Origin: Actinomycetes bacterium
GTDB lineage: Bacteria > Actinomycetota > Acidimicrobiia > IMCC26256 > PALSA-610
DNA length: 64,000 nucleotides
NCBI GenBank assembly: GCA_025360585.1
Contig: JANYBW010000046.1
Coordinates: forward strand, 1 to 64,000
Direction of reading: 5' to 3'
A program made the translations under genes and the position numbers. The notes below the pieces were generated by a model, which was not told the origin of the DNA, made no database searches, and saw only the letters and a list, made by a program, of their open reading frames with translations. Positions 15,915-24,739 of the stretch are shown one piece after another. The first letter of the stretch is position 1. The number at the start of each line of letters is the position of its first letter.

Positions 15915-17088
15915 CATCGCCCGCCACATCGTTCGGTTGTTGTGCACTCAGATCCGCGATGACAAATTGACGATCACTACTGATCGAAACTCCAAGGAGC
16001 ACGGCCGCGCTGACCATGGTCCAAGCATCCGGATTCACGACGAACGCGTTTACGAAGGCGTTGTGCGTGGAGGCTCGGTCGCGCTGGGAGACCACTACGC
16101 CGACGGATCCTGGGACACCGACGATCTCACCGAAACGCTTCGAGTGTTGCTTCGAGCAACTGCGCCGGTGCTTCGTCGACAAGATCGCGTTGCGGCGTTT
16201 ACCGATGAGATCAGCACCGCGTTCCACGTGCGGCGCAAGCCCCAACACGACCACGACCGCGCCAACATCCGAGCCCACTACGACCTTTCGAATGAATTCT
16301 TCGCGCTCATGTTGGACGCAACGATGGCGTACTCGTGCGGCATCTTCACCAACCCGAACACAACCCTAGAATGCGCTTCAGTCGCGAAATTCCAAGCCGT
16401 CTGTGATGCGATTTCGCTGACGCGCGACGATCACCTCGTCGAGATCGGATCGGGATGGGGCGGCTTCGCTATTTTCGCCGCAAACAACTACGGCTGCCGG
16501 GTCACCACAACGACCATTAGCGATGAACAGTTCGACTACACCTCTAAACGCGTCGCGGATGCCGGGCTCGCGAACCTGGTCACGGTTCGGCCCGACCACT
16601 ACCGTGATCTCACCGGCACCTACGACAAGCTCGTTTCGATTGAAATGATTGAAGCCGTCGCGTGGTGGGAACTCAACGACTATTTCAATGCGGTTCGCCG
16701 ACTCGTTGGCCCGAACGGCAGCGCGTTCATCCAATCCATCAATATGAACAACGCGAGCTACGCACGATCGAAACGCCACGACGATTTCATCACGCACTTC
16801 ATCTTTCCCGGTAGCAACCTCCCATCGCTCAACGCAATGACCGCCGCTGCGCTCCAAGCAGGGTTGCGACTCGATCATCTCAGCGACATCGGCGAGCACT
16901 ACCCCGCCACGCTGCAAGCATGGTCTGAAAACCTCAACGACCAACGCGGCGAAATCGCAAGCATCGCTCCCCACCTCGCGAACGATCGTTTCCAACGTCT
17001 CTGGGCCTTTTACCTTGCCTATTGCCAGGCCGCTTTCCTCGAACGCCACATAACCACCACCCAAACCGTCTGGAAGCCATTGCGTTAG
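15901..17088 (+). CDS. Cyclopropane-fatty-acid-synthase-type SAM methyltransferase, 395 aa
   Basis: The GTG start at 15901 has AGGAAGGG at a normal distance and overlaps the end of the DUF1365 gene by 14 bases. Signatures are HYDLSNEFFALMLD, YSCGIF, the SAM-binding VEIGSGWGGFAIFAA, IEMIEAVAWW and FIFPGSNLPS. The enzyme adds a methylene or methyl group from SAM to a double bond of a phospholipid acyl chain at the membrane. In this gene order the relevant homologue is UfaM-like (methyl addition towards methyl-branched or furan fatty acids), but a true cyclopropane synthase cannot be excluded. It is the last gene of the light-cluster plus arm. Confidence 0.93.
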   Translation: MLPNNIARHIVRLLCTQIRDDKLTITTDRNSKEHGRADHGPSIRIHDERVYEGVVRGGSVALGDHYADGSWDTDDLTETLRVLLRATAPVLRRQDRVAAFTDEISTAFHVRRKPQHDHDRANIRAHYDLSNEFFALMLDATMAYSCGIFTNPNTTLECASVAKFQAVCDAISLTRDDHLVEIGSGWGGFAIFAANNYGCRVTTTTISDEQFDYTSKRVADAGLANLVTVRPDHYRDLTGTYDKLVSIEMIEAVAWWELNDYFNAVRRLVGPNGSAFIQSINMNNASYARSKRHDDFITHFIFPGSNLPSLNAMTAAALQAGLRLDHLSDIGEHYPATLQAWSENLNDQRGEIASIAPHLANDRFQRLWAFYLAYCQAAFLERHITTTQTVWKPLR

Positions 17089-17136
17089 GTGTGGAGTCAG
17101 TATGCTTGTTGAACTGACTCTTTGAGGTGCGACTCC

Positions 17137-19410
17137 ATGGCGAATGACACAGCAACTTGGAACCAGACCGCCTGCATCTTGTGCAGTATCAACTGCGGCA
17201 TTGAGATTCGCCTTGGAGGCTCGGACGGCCGCGACTTCGAACGGATCCGTGGCGACAAAACTCATCCCGCTTCCCATGGGTACACGTGCGAGAAAGCGCT
17301 GCGCCTCGATCACTACCAAAATGGTGAACACCGACTTACTACCCCAATGCGCCGATCAGTCAATGGCGATTACGAACCAGTCGATTGGGATACCGCCATT
17401 CGAGAGGTCGCGCAAGGTCTGCGAGCAGTCCGAGATGCCCACGGGGGCGCTTCAATTTTCTATTACGGCGGCGGCGGCCAAGGCAACCATTTGGGCGGCG
17501 GGTTCGGTGCGGGCTTGCGCGCGGCAGTGGGGAGCGAATATTCAGCGAACGCGCTATCGCAAGAAAAGACGGGCGAATTCTGGGTCGATGGCCAGCTCTT
17601 CGGACGACCACGCTGCCACACAACCGGCGATTACGAACACACCGAAGTGGCCGTATTCGTTGGTAAAAACCCGTGGCAATCCCACGGTTTCCCGCGTGCT
17701 CGCACCGTACTCAAAGCCATCGCCAACGATCCCGCTCGCGCCATGATCGTGATCGATCCGCGGCGCACCGAAACCGCCGATCTCGCAGACATTCACCTGC
17801 AAGTTCGGCCGGGAACCGACGCATGGTGTCTCAGCGCGATACTTGCTGTGATCGTCCAAGAAGATCTCGCTAACCACCCTTGGCTTGCCGAACACGCCAA
17901 CAATTACGAGACGATCGCGGCAACGTTCGGCGCAATCTCCGTACCTGAATACTGCGCGATTGCAGACGTTGGTGAAGACCTAGTCCGTGCCGCCGCGCGA
18001 CGCATCGCAGCAGCGCGCAGCGTTTCGATCTTCGAGGATCTCGGCATTCAACAAGCGCCGCATTCCACGCTAAACAGCTACCTCGAAAAGCTGATCTTTT
18101 TGATCACCGGCAATTTCGCCGCGCCAGGTTCGATGAACATTCACACGCGCTTCGCGAGCCTTGGTGGTGGAGGCAAAGGGGGCGGCGATCGGCGCACGCC
18201 CGTCACCGGCCAGCGCATCATCACCGGGCTCATCCCAGGCGCCGCGATTCCCGACGAAATTCTGAGTGATCATCCCGATCGATTCCGGGCGATGATCGTT
18301 GAATCTGGCAACCCCGTGCATTCACTCCCCGACAGTGTGCGCATGCGCGAAGCCTTCGCGAAGCTCGACTTCTCAGTGGTGATTGATGTTGCCATGACCG
18401 AAACCGCGAAGTGCGCCGACTATGTCTTGCCCGCGTCCTCGCAGTTCGAAAAGTGGGAAGCCACATTTTTCACACTCGAATTTCCTCACAACGTTTTCCA
18501 TCTCCGCCGACCGATTCTCGACCCCCTCCCGGGCACACTTTGCGAACCCGAAATTCATCGACGGCTTGTACGCGAGCTTGGCGGCTACACCGACGACGAT
18601 CTCACCGAGCTCCACGCCGCCGCAGCCCAAGGCCGCGATGCGTACACCGAAGCATTCCTGCGGGTGCTCGGTGAACGCCCTCATCTCGGACGCTACGTTG
18701 GGCTCGTCCTCTTCGAAACCCTCGGCCCAACCCTTGGCGCGGGCAACGAAGCTGCCGCCGCAGCATGGGGGCTCGCGCAAACGTGCTTCATCACCTATCC
18801 CGAAGCAGTGCAACGAGCCGGCCACCAAGACGGCAACGCACTGTTCGATGCGTTGATGGCGCACCCCGAAGGCGTGACCTTCAGCATCGATGAATACGAC
18901 GAGACGTGGAAGCGGCTCGACCACGCGGACGGCCGTATCCACCTCGCGATTCCTGAACTGTTGGAAGAACTCGCGTCGCTCCCCTCGAGCGCGACTTTGC
19001 AAGCCAACCAAGAGTTTCCGTTCATTCTTTCCGCGGGCGAACGCCGAAGTTCCACCGCCAACACGATTTTCCGAGACCCCGCGTGGCGCAAAAAAGATGC
19101 CCAAGGCTCGCTGCGGATCTGTTCGAAAGATGCTGCAGATATTGGCCTTTCGAACGGCGACCGGGCTCGCATCACGACCGCTCGCGGCAGCGTCATCGCC
19201 GATGTCGAGATCTTCGATGGTCTGCGCCCCGGCCATATCAGCATCCCCAACGGGCTGGGAACGGTTGATGCCGATGGCAACATCTCTGGTATTGCGCCGA
19301 ACGAACTCACAAGTTCCGCGGATCGTGATTGGCTCGCGGGTACGCCGCACCACAAGCACGTCCGCGCCCAGCTCGAAGCCGTCACCGAATCGGCCGCGAC
19401 GGTCGGGTAA
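17137..19410 (+). CDS. Molybdopterin-dependent oxidoreductase, 757 aa
   Basis: The ATG at 17137 has GAGG upstream. The N-terminus carries a [4Fe-4S] set: Cys13, Cys16, Cys20 and Cys51 (ACILCSINCG, GYTCEKAL). Then come domains of the DMSO-reductase superfamily: VFVGKNPWQSHGFPRA, VIDPRRTETADLADIHLQV and RPGTDAWCLSAI. The C-terminal cofactor-binding domain is around residues 630-740 (LSNGDRARITTARG, ISIPNGLG). The metal-ligand region reads ALSQEKTGEFW without an obvious Cys or Sec, so the substrate class is unclear; it is related to formate-dehydrogenase-like stand-alone subunits. No electron-transfer subunit or chaperone gene is adjacent. Its stop overlaps the HxlR regulator start. Confidence 0.9.
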   Translation: MANDTATWNQTACILCSINCGIEIRLGGSDGRDFERIRGDKTHPASHGYTCEKALRLDHYQNGEHRLTTPMRRSVNGDYEPVDWDTAIREVAQGLRAVRDAHGGASIFYYGGGGQGNHLGGGFGAGLRAAVGSEYSANALSQEKTGEFWVDGQLFGRPRCHTTGDYEHTEVAVFVGKNPWQSHGFPRARTVLKAIANDPARAMIVIDPRRTETADLADIHLQVRPGTDAWCLSAILAVIVQEDLANHPWLAEHANNYETIAATFGAISVPEYCAIADVGEDLVRAAARRIAAARSVSIFEDLGIQQAPHSTLNSYLEKLIFLITGNFAAPGSMNIHTRFASLGGGGKGGGDRRTPVTGQRIITGLIPGAAIPDEILSDHPDRFRAMIVESGNPVHSLPDSVRMREAFAKLDFSVVIDVAMTETAKCADYVLPASSQFEKWEATFFTLEFPHNVFHLRRPILDPLPGTLCEPEIHRRLVRELGGYTDDDLTELHAAAAQGRDAYTEAFLRVLGERPHLGRYVGLVLFETLGPTLGAGNEAAAAAWGLAQTCFITYPEAVQRAGHQDGNALFDALMAHPEGVTFSIDEYDETWKRLDHADGRIHLAIPELLEELASLPSSATLQANQEFPFILSAGERRSSTANTIFRDPAWRKKDAQGSLRICSKDAADIGLSNGDRARITTARGSVIADVEIFDGLRPGHISIPNGLGTVDADGNISGIAPNELTSSADRDWLAGTPHHKHVRAQLEAVTESAATVG

Positions 19411-19865
19411 TGCGAAGAACTCGATTCGATACCTCGCCGTGCCCAATCGCGCGGGTCACGGATCTCTTGGGCGATTGGTGGACACCACTGATCTTGCGCG
19501 AGGCATTTCTCGGCGCGCGCCGTTTTGAAGAATTCCAAACTCGGTTAGCCATCCCACGCGCGGTGCTGGCGGCGCGCCTCGAGCGACTCGTCGCCGAAGA
19601 CATCATGGTGCAGCGCGAATACGAGCAGCGACCGCAGCGCTTCGAATACCGCCTCACTCCCAAGGGTGCGGCCGCATGGGACGTACTCGCCGCGATGTGG
19701 CGCTACGGCAGCGATTGGTTCTGGCCCAAAACGAAACGCCCGAGCTTGTATTTGAGCGACACCGAGACGGGCAACGAAATCATCCCGCAAGTGATCGACA
19801 AAAATACTGGTACTCCGCTAGATCTGCACACGACTCGCGTGGCGTCGCGCAAACGCACACCCTGA
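19410..19865 (+). CDS. HxlR-family transcriptional regulator, 151 aa
   Basis: The ATG at 19410 overlaps the TAA of the oxidoreductase gene (TAATG), so the two are co-translated. Near the N-terminus CPIARVTDLLGDWWTPLILR is the hallmark of HxlR winged-helix proteins; the Cys eight residues before the DLLG helix is often redox- or electrophile-sensing. The recognition region RRFEEFQTRLAIPRAVLAAR and the YRLTPKG wing follow. It probably controls the molybdenum enzyme; the inducing signal is unknown. Confidence 0.93.
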   Translation: MRRTRFDTSPCPIARVTDLLGDWWTPLILREAFLGARRFEEFQTRLAIPRAVLAARLERLVAEDIMVQREYEQRPQRFEYRLTPKGAAAWDVLAAMWRYGSDWFWPKTKRPSLYLSDTETGNEIIPQVIDKNTGTPLDLHTTRVASRKRTP

Positions 19866-19906
19866 TCACGCCCGACTGATCGTGAACTGACCAATTCCAA
19901 TGCTGG

Positions 19907-19946
19907 CGTTGGGGTTTGAGCTTCTAAAGCTGCGCAAACGCCAACG
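19907..19946. terminator. Hairpin downstream of the HxlR gene, possible terminator
   Basis: CGTTGGGGTTTG (19907-19918) pairs with CAAACGCCAACG (19935-19946) with one mismatch, and the inner AGCTT/AAGCT extends the stem. No T-run follows, so intrinsic termination is only possible, not certain. Confidence 0.4.
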
Positions 19947-20049
19947 AGTAATGAAGGCATTGATTCTGTGGATGCATCTTCGCAATCAACGGGCGCAACG
20001 TCGGGGACCCTCGAAGCTGCTGCTGGAGTCACGAACGCGCTACTCGCAA

Positions 20050-20901
20050 ATGAAATTCCGCATTTCAAATAGCGACAAAACCGCAGGCGTGGTCGATCAC
20101 GAGGCGTTCGGCGAACTCCTCGATATCAAGCTGGTTCAGGGTTCCTGGAAGGATCTCACCGAAGACAAGATCTTCTTGTACAAGGACCCGGCACGAGACC
20201 TCAAGGCCTCTGTCGGCACGAAACTCAACGTGCGATTGGCCTCGGTAGGTATCAAAAGCTTGACCGTTGCTGGTATCTACGACGACGCGAGCAACGTCGG
20301 TAATTCGGTCGTTGATGTGAGCACCTACCGCAAGTACAACGACACGCCGCGCTTCGACGTTTTCATCGGTGCGACGCTCCAAGCTGGTGCTGATCTCGCG
20401 ACGGTGAAACGCGCGACCAAAAGGTTTTTGTTGGATCAGGCACCGGCACTCGAGGTACAGGACCGCAAAGAATTTCAAAAGGCCCAAGCACAACAAGTCG
20501 ATCTGTTGGTCGCGATCATCAATGCGCTGCTCTTCCTCGCAATTCTGATCGCCATCTTTGGCATCGCCAATACGCTGGCACTTTCCATCACCGAACGCAC
20601 TCGCGAACTCGGCTTGATGCGGGCAGTCGGAATGCCCCGCAGCCAAACCCGATCGTTGATTCGATGGGAATCAGTGCTGACGTCCGTTTTCGGAGTGGTA
20701 CTCGGGCTTGCGCTCGGCGTTGCGCTGGGATCGATGTTGTCCGCGGCGTTGCCGACTGCATTTGTAAACGGCATCACGATCCCTATAGGCCAACTTGCGA
20801 TCTATGTCGTTGCGGGCATCGTCGCCGGAATACTGGCCGCGGCACTTCCCGCTCGGAGAGCCGCAAAAATGAACATCCTCGCGGCCATCGCCCAGAACTG
20901 A
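20050..20901 (+). pseudogene. C-terminal remnant of a FtsX-like ABC transporter permease
   Basis: About 283 codons match only the last part of the FtsX/MacB-type permease family: a periplasmic segment, then helix 2 (LLVAIINALLFLAILIAIFG) with the cytoplasmic ITERTRELGLMRAVGMPR, helix 3 with VFGVVLGLALGVALGS, and helix 4 ending in LPARRAAKMNILAAIAQ. Family members usually have a first transmembrane helix and a second copy or long N-terminal half; here nothing upstream encodes it. No ABC ATPase gene is adjacent. The simplest reading is a 5'-deleted gene whose tail is still open. It could still be translated from ATG 20050, but a working transporter is unlikely. Confidence 0.75.
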
Positions 20902-21286
20902 ACACCCTTGCCATCCGAGTGTGGCGTGGCGAAGCTCATCGGTGACAATTTTGTTCAATGCACGTCGGGCCACAGGCACGATCGCGTTGCGGCGCAACGG
21001 GTGATTCAGCCGCACCGCACGTTGTCGTTGATGTGTACAGCTTGCCCCATCACCGGCGGACTCGAAGTCGTCGTTAGGTCAACAACCACCGTCGACGCTG
21101 ATGACGGCCAGCAACCAGAGGCGCGCCGATCGGGCACTACCGTTGCACGAAACAGTTCGTTCACGCGACTCATCGCGTCACGTTTACCGACCGACACGAA
21201 TTCCACGTGTTTCCGATGTCGCGTCAAAACTCGTAAAACCGCGGCGAATACGCATCCAAATTCCGCTGGGTAACGAATAACTATGC
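20902..21286. other. Intergenic stretch with no recognisable gene
   Basis: Overlapping short frames on both strands lack motifs, ribosome sites and protein-like composition. The region probably contains the promoter of the cupredoxin gene at 21287. Confidence 0.5.
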
Positions 21287-21691
21287 ATGAAGCACAAAAC
21301 GAAATTTGCTCGTTACCGCCGACAAGCGATCGCTATCGGTTTCGCGGCAGTCGTGGCTGCCAGTTGCAGTAGCAGCGCAACCAAAGCGTCCCCCGCCGCC
21401 GCCGTCTCGACGACCAAGCCCACAGATTCCGCGGCACCGGCCAGTTCGCACGCCGATGTCACGATCAAGACGTTTCAGTTTTCGCCATCGCCCGCGACAG
21501 TCAAGGCCGGCGAAATCACCGTCGTGAACGAAGACAACACCACCCATACCTTCACGAGCGACGCAGCCGGCGCGTTCAACGTTTCGTTGACCGGTCCGCA
21601 CGCGACCAAAACCGTGACGGTTAAAGCAGGGACCTACAAGTTCCACTGTGCGATCCACACCAGCATGACGGGCGAACTCATCGTCCAGTAG
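21287..21691 (+). CDS. Cupredoxin-domain lipoprotein, 134 aa
   Basis: The signal peptide ends in a lipobox (VVAASC), so the protein is anchored outside the membrane. After a Ser/Ala-rich spacer, a plastocyanin-like fold runs from about residue 57 to the end. Blue-copper ligands are visible: an upstream His in NTTHTF and the closing loop FHCAIHTSMTG, which supplies Cys, His and Met. It should carry one copper atom and transfer electrons or bind copper. It lies 130 bases upstream of the duplicated lipoprotein, which may share its role. Confidence 0.9.
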   Translation: MKHKTKFARYRRQAIAIGFAAVVAASCSSSATKASPAAAVSTTKPTDSAAPASSHADVTIKTFQFSPSPATVKAGEITVVNEDNTTHTFTSDAAGAFNVSLTGPHATKTVTVKAGTYKFHCAIHTSMTGELIVQ

Positions 21692-21699
21692 TCGCGCCC

Positions 21700-21752
21700 A
21701 GATCAAACGGGCCAGATCACACGGGCCCAGATCACACGGGCCAGACCGTGTG
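21700..21752 (+). repeat. Short imperfect tandem repeats between two lipoprotein genes
   Basis: Four adjacent copies of a 14-17 base unit around CCAGATCACACGGG occupy the space after the cupredoxin stop; the last copy has diverged. The units contain small inverted parts (CACACGGG ... CCGTGTGG) that could form a hairpin. Confidence 0.6.
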
Positions 21753-21820
21753 GAGCCCAACAGGCGTCGGCCCCAAAATCATTCATCTTTCCAAGCAATC
21801 CCCTATACGGAGGTACCCCT

Positions 21821-23065
21821 ATGCGTTCTCGATACGCGCTCCCAGCAATTGTTCTCACCGTTGGATTCGGTCTCTCGGCGTGCGGAAGCAGCTCGACCAA
21901 AGCCGCACCGACCACCCTGCCATCGTCGTCAACGACACCAGTAACCGACGGCGCAACAACAACGACCGAACCCGCGATCACGTTGACCGCAGCCGATCTT
22001 CGCGCCACACTCGAATTCCAGCTCCAAGAACACGTCTATCTTGCCGGCATGGCGACCGGCCAGGCCCTCGCCGGGAACACCAAAGGCTTTGAGGCTGCAG
22101 CCGCGTCACTCGACAAAAACAGCGACGACATCATCGCCGCAATCACGACCGTCTACGGCGATGCGGCCGGCAAAGCCTTCAATCCGCTGTGGAAAAAGCA
22201 CATCGGGTTCTTCGTCGATTACACGCAAGCCATCGCCAAAAACGATACGGCCAAAGCCGACAAAGCCAAAGCCGATCTCACCGCCTACGCCAGCGAATTC
22301 GGTGCATTCATCGAATCCGCAACGGCAGGCAAACTCCCCAAAGCTGCGGTCGCCAAGCTGCTCACGGAACATGCCACCGGCCTTATCGCGGCGATCGACG
22401 CCCAAAAGGCCGGAGATGCGAAGCTCGCCTATACGAAGTTGAAGGAGGCCGCCGCGCACATGACCATGATCGCCAAGCCTCTGGCCGACACGATCGCCCA
22501 ACAGAAATCGTTGGTAGGTAGTGCAGTCAGCCCCGCCGCGGACCTCCGAGCCGCACTCAACCGGGTGCTCCAAGAGCACGTCTATCTTGCCGGTGCCGCA
22601 ACCGGAGAAGCACTCTCAAGCAACACCAAAGGCTTCGACGCTGCTGCCGCAACCCTCGGCACCAATAGTGACGACATCACTGCTGCAATCAAGAGTGTCT
22701 ACGGTGACGCCGCAGCCAAAGCTTTTGATCCGCTGTGGAAGAAGCACATCGGGTTCTTCGTTGATTACACGCAAGCCATCGCCAAAAACGATACGGCCAA
22801 AGCCGACAAAGCCAAAGCCGATCTCACCGCCTACGCCAGCGAATTCGGAGCATTCATCGAATCCGCAACCGCAGGAAAACTCCCCAAAGATGCGGTTGCG
22901 AAACTCCTCGGCGAACACGCCACCACCCTCATCGCAGCAATTGACGCCCAAAAGGCCGGCGACCCGGCAACAGCGTTCACCGATCTCAAGCTGGCCGCAG
23001 GCCACATGCCCATGATCGCCGACGCACTCGCCAAAGCCATCGCCGAACAAAAGGGACTCAAGTAA
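21821..23065 (+). CDS. Lipoprotein with two tandem helical-bundle repeats, 414 aa
   Basis: The ATG at 21821 is preceded by GGAGG. Lipobox LSAC, then a Thr/Ser-rich linker. The rest is two copies of a domain with a period of 182 residues, each with helices containing QEHVYLAG, WKKHIGFFVDYTQA, EHATGLIAAID or EHATTLIAAID, and AAHMTMI or AGHMPMI. The repeated His and Met positions suggest metal binding in a four-helix bundle. This is a known but uncharacterised lipoprotein type that I recall from actinobacteria and Firmicutes. About 100 bases of the two copies are almost identical at the DNA level (22201-22310 and 22747-22856). The neighbouring cupredoxin makes copper a reasonable guess. Confidence 0.85.
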   Translation: MRSRYALPAIVLTVGFGLSACGSSSTKAAPTTLPSSSTTPVTDGATTTTEPAITLTAADLRATLEFQLQEHVYLAGMATGQALAGNTKGFEAAAASLDKNSDDIIAAITTVYGDAAGKAFNPLWKKHIGFFVDYTQAIAKNDTAKADKAKADLTAYASEFGAFIESATAGKLPKAAVAKLLTEHATGLIAAIDAQKAGDAKLAYTKLKEAAAHMTMIAKPLADTIAQQKSLVGSAVSPAADLRAALNRVLQEHVYLAGAATGEALSSNTKGFDAAAATLGTNSDDITAAIKSVYGDAAAKAFDPLWKKHIGFFVDYTQAIAKNDTAKADKAKADLTAYASEFGAFIESATAGKLPKDAVAKLLGEHATTLIAAIDAQKAGDPATAFTDLKLAAGHMPMIADALAKAIAEQKGLK

Positions 23066-23135
23066 AACAACCGCACAGAACCGTCGGGCCGATCAACCCG
23101 CAAGAAACATCAACACGACCCGTGTAACGCAACGC

Positions 23136-23172
23136 AAAGTGCTGGAGCCAACGCTCCAGCACTTTGTGTTTG
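23136..23172 (+). terminator. Rho-independent terminator after the duplicated lipoprotein
   Basis: AAAGTGCTGGAG (23136-23147) and CTCCAGCACTTT (23154-23165) form a perfect 12-bp stem with a 6-base loop, followed by GTGTTTGTT. It closes the lipoprotein transcript. Confidence 0.85.
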
Positions 23173-23224
23173 TTGGCATCATCTCAGGTGGTTGAACTTT
23201 GCGCGCCAGCGTTACGCTGACGCC

Positions 23225-24061
23225 ATGATTCTGTCGCCTCGTTATGAGACCCAAGAATTCCTGACCATCCAAGGACCAAATGCAGATCAGGCCGTACCCC
23301 TTGCGCGCCAGCGCCGGCGGCTCGTCTCTGAGCTCGCCAAGCTCACCGACGCCCAATGGTTGCATCCGAGCCGATGTGAAGGCTGGACCGTCCAAGATGT
23401 CGTGAACCATCTCATCGGGGTCGATCAGTTTTGGTTGCTCTCATTGCAAATGGGCCTCGCGGGGACACCAACCCAGGTTCTTGGCGCGTTCGATCCGGCG
23501 GCAACGCCAAAATCCATGGTGGATCCGATGCGTGTGCTCGCGCCGAGTGAAACCCTGGAACAATTCAGCGCGGCAACAACCGCATTCGTAGCCGCGTTGG
23601 AAGCCCTCAGCGATGAGCAATGGTTGGCCAAAACCGAAGCACCGATCGGCCACGTCTCGGCGCGCATTATGGCGCACCATGCGCTCTGGGATGCGTGGAT
23701 TCATGAACGCGACATTTTGGTGCCCCTCGGCTACGAGACGGAACTGCACCACGATGAATTGCTCACCGCGTTGACGTACGCGGCTGGCGTATCCCCCGCC
23801 TTTTTGGCCACGCAAGGCCGAGCAATGCCCGGAACATTTTTGATTGCCGCAATCAATCCGACAATCGAACTCACGGTGACGGTCGATTTGAATTCCACGG
23901 CCATCACTTTTGGAACCGCCGACGCGGACTACCCAAGTTTGCGTGGCAACGCAGTGGAGTTGATCGACGCGCTGACATTTCGCGCACCGTTACCAACTTC
24001 CGCGCCTCCGCAATGGCACGAACTCGTCACCGGCCTCGGCCGCGTCTTCGACCAGGCCTAG
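23225..24061 (+). CDS. Maleylpyruvate isomerase-fold (DinB-like, mycothiol-dependent) protein, 278 aa
   Basis: The start ATG 23225 follows the last upstream stop region and begins MILSPRYETQ. The N-terminal four-helix domain has LTDAQWLHPSRCEGWTVQDV, the CEGWTV pattern of the TIGR03083/MDMPI_N family, then a HxxWDAWIHERD segment whose His and Asp residues fit the metal site of DinB-like enzymes. The C-terminal part is a small alpha/beta domain. These proteins in actinobacteria use mycothiol as cofactor in isomerisation or transfer reactions. The substrate is unknown. Confidence 0.85.
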   Translation: MILSPRYETQEFLTIQGPNADQAVPLARQRRRLVSELAKLTDAQWLHPSRCEGWTVQDVVNHLIGVDQFWLLSLQMGLAGTPTQVLGAFDPAATPKSMVDPMRVLAPSETLEQFSAATTAFVAALEALSDEQWLAKTEAPIGHVSARIMAHHALWDAWIHERDILVPLGYETELHHDELLTALTYAAGVSPAFLATQGRAMPGTFLIAAINPTIELTVTVDLNSTAITFGTADADYPSLRGNAVELIDALTFRAPLPTSAPPQWHELVTGLGRVFDQA

Positions 24062-24093
24062 CGTCCGCGCCAATTGGAACCAAGGAGCCACCC

Positions 24094-24666
24094 ATGGATC
24101 TCACTGAAGAACCTCCCGTCGATCATCATCTCCCCGAAGGTTCGCGCAACGCGAAATCGCTCTTGATTGTCAACACGGGTGATGGCAAAGGAAAGTCGAC
24201 GGCCGCGTTCGGAGTAATGCTGCGTGCCCTCGCGCGGGGCTGGAAAGTCGCGGTCGTGCAGTTCTTGAAATCGGGCGAGTGGCACGTGGGCGAAGAAGAT
24301 ATGGGCAAGCAGCTCGGTGTGGATTGGTGGGCCCTCGGCGAGGGTTTCACGTGGGATTCTGAAGACCTCACCAAAGATCAAGCCATCGCCCAAGCTGCCT
24401 GGCAACATGCCCGCGACACGATCAATGCGGGTGAACATCGATTGGTGATTATCGATGAAATCACCTATCCGATCAATTGGGGTTGGATCTCACTCCATGA
24501 AGTGGTCGCCACGATGCGCGATCGCCCCGAACGCGTAAGCGTCGTACTGACGGGACGCGACGCGCCTCAAGCGCTTATCGATCTTGCGGACACCGTGACG
24601 GAAATGCGCAACGTAAAACACGCATACGATTCCGGAATCGTGGCCAAAAAGGGCATCGACTATTAA
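24094..24666 (+). CDS. cobO: Corrinoid adenosyltransferase CobO/BtuR type, 190 aa
   Basis: The start ATG 24094 has AAGGAG at a good distance. The P-loop is unusual and typical of this family: NTGDGKGKSTAAFG. Then come VVQFLKSG, the LVIIDEITYPINWGW Walker-B-like region, and VVLTGRDAPQALIDLADTVT. The enzyme transfers the adenosyl group of ATP to reduced corrinoid, making adenosylcobalamin or its precursors. It supplies the cofactor needed by the CarH-type photoreceptor at 11497-12408 and any B12 enzymes. It is followed directly by a cobT remnant, so a cobalamin-synthesis locus was once larger here. Confidence 0.95.
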   Translation: MDLTEEPPVDHHLPEGSRNAKSLLIVNTGDGKGKSTAAFGVMLRALARGWKVAVVQFLKSGEWHVGEEDMGKQLGVDWWALGEGFTWDSEDLTKDQAIAQAAWQHARDTINAGEHRLVIIDEITYPINWGWISLHEVVATMRDRPERVSVVLTGRDAPQALIDLADTVTEMRNVKHAYDSGIVAKKGIDY

Positions 24667-24739
24667 GCGTTGCTCCTAAATTCGTGCTCGTCCACTCCCC
24701 TCACGGCGCGGCGCGAAAGCCAATGTCATCCAGCGATCC

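Noticed and set aside
18373-19446. Minus-strand frame of 357 codons opposite the molybdenum enzyme
   Set aside because: The plus strand carries the conserved oxidoreductase; the antisense frame has no ribosome site or homology.
24062-24093. Cobalamin riboswitch before cobO
   Set aside because: The space is only 32 bases and has no B12-box sequence.
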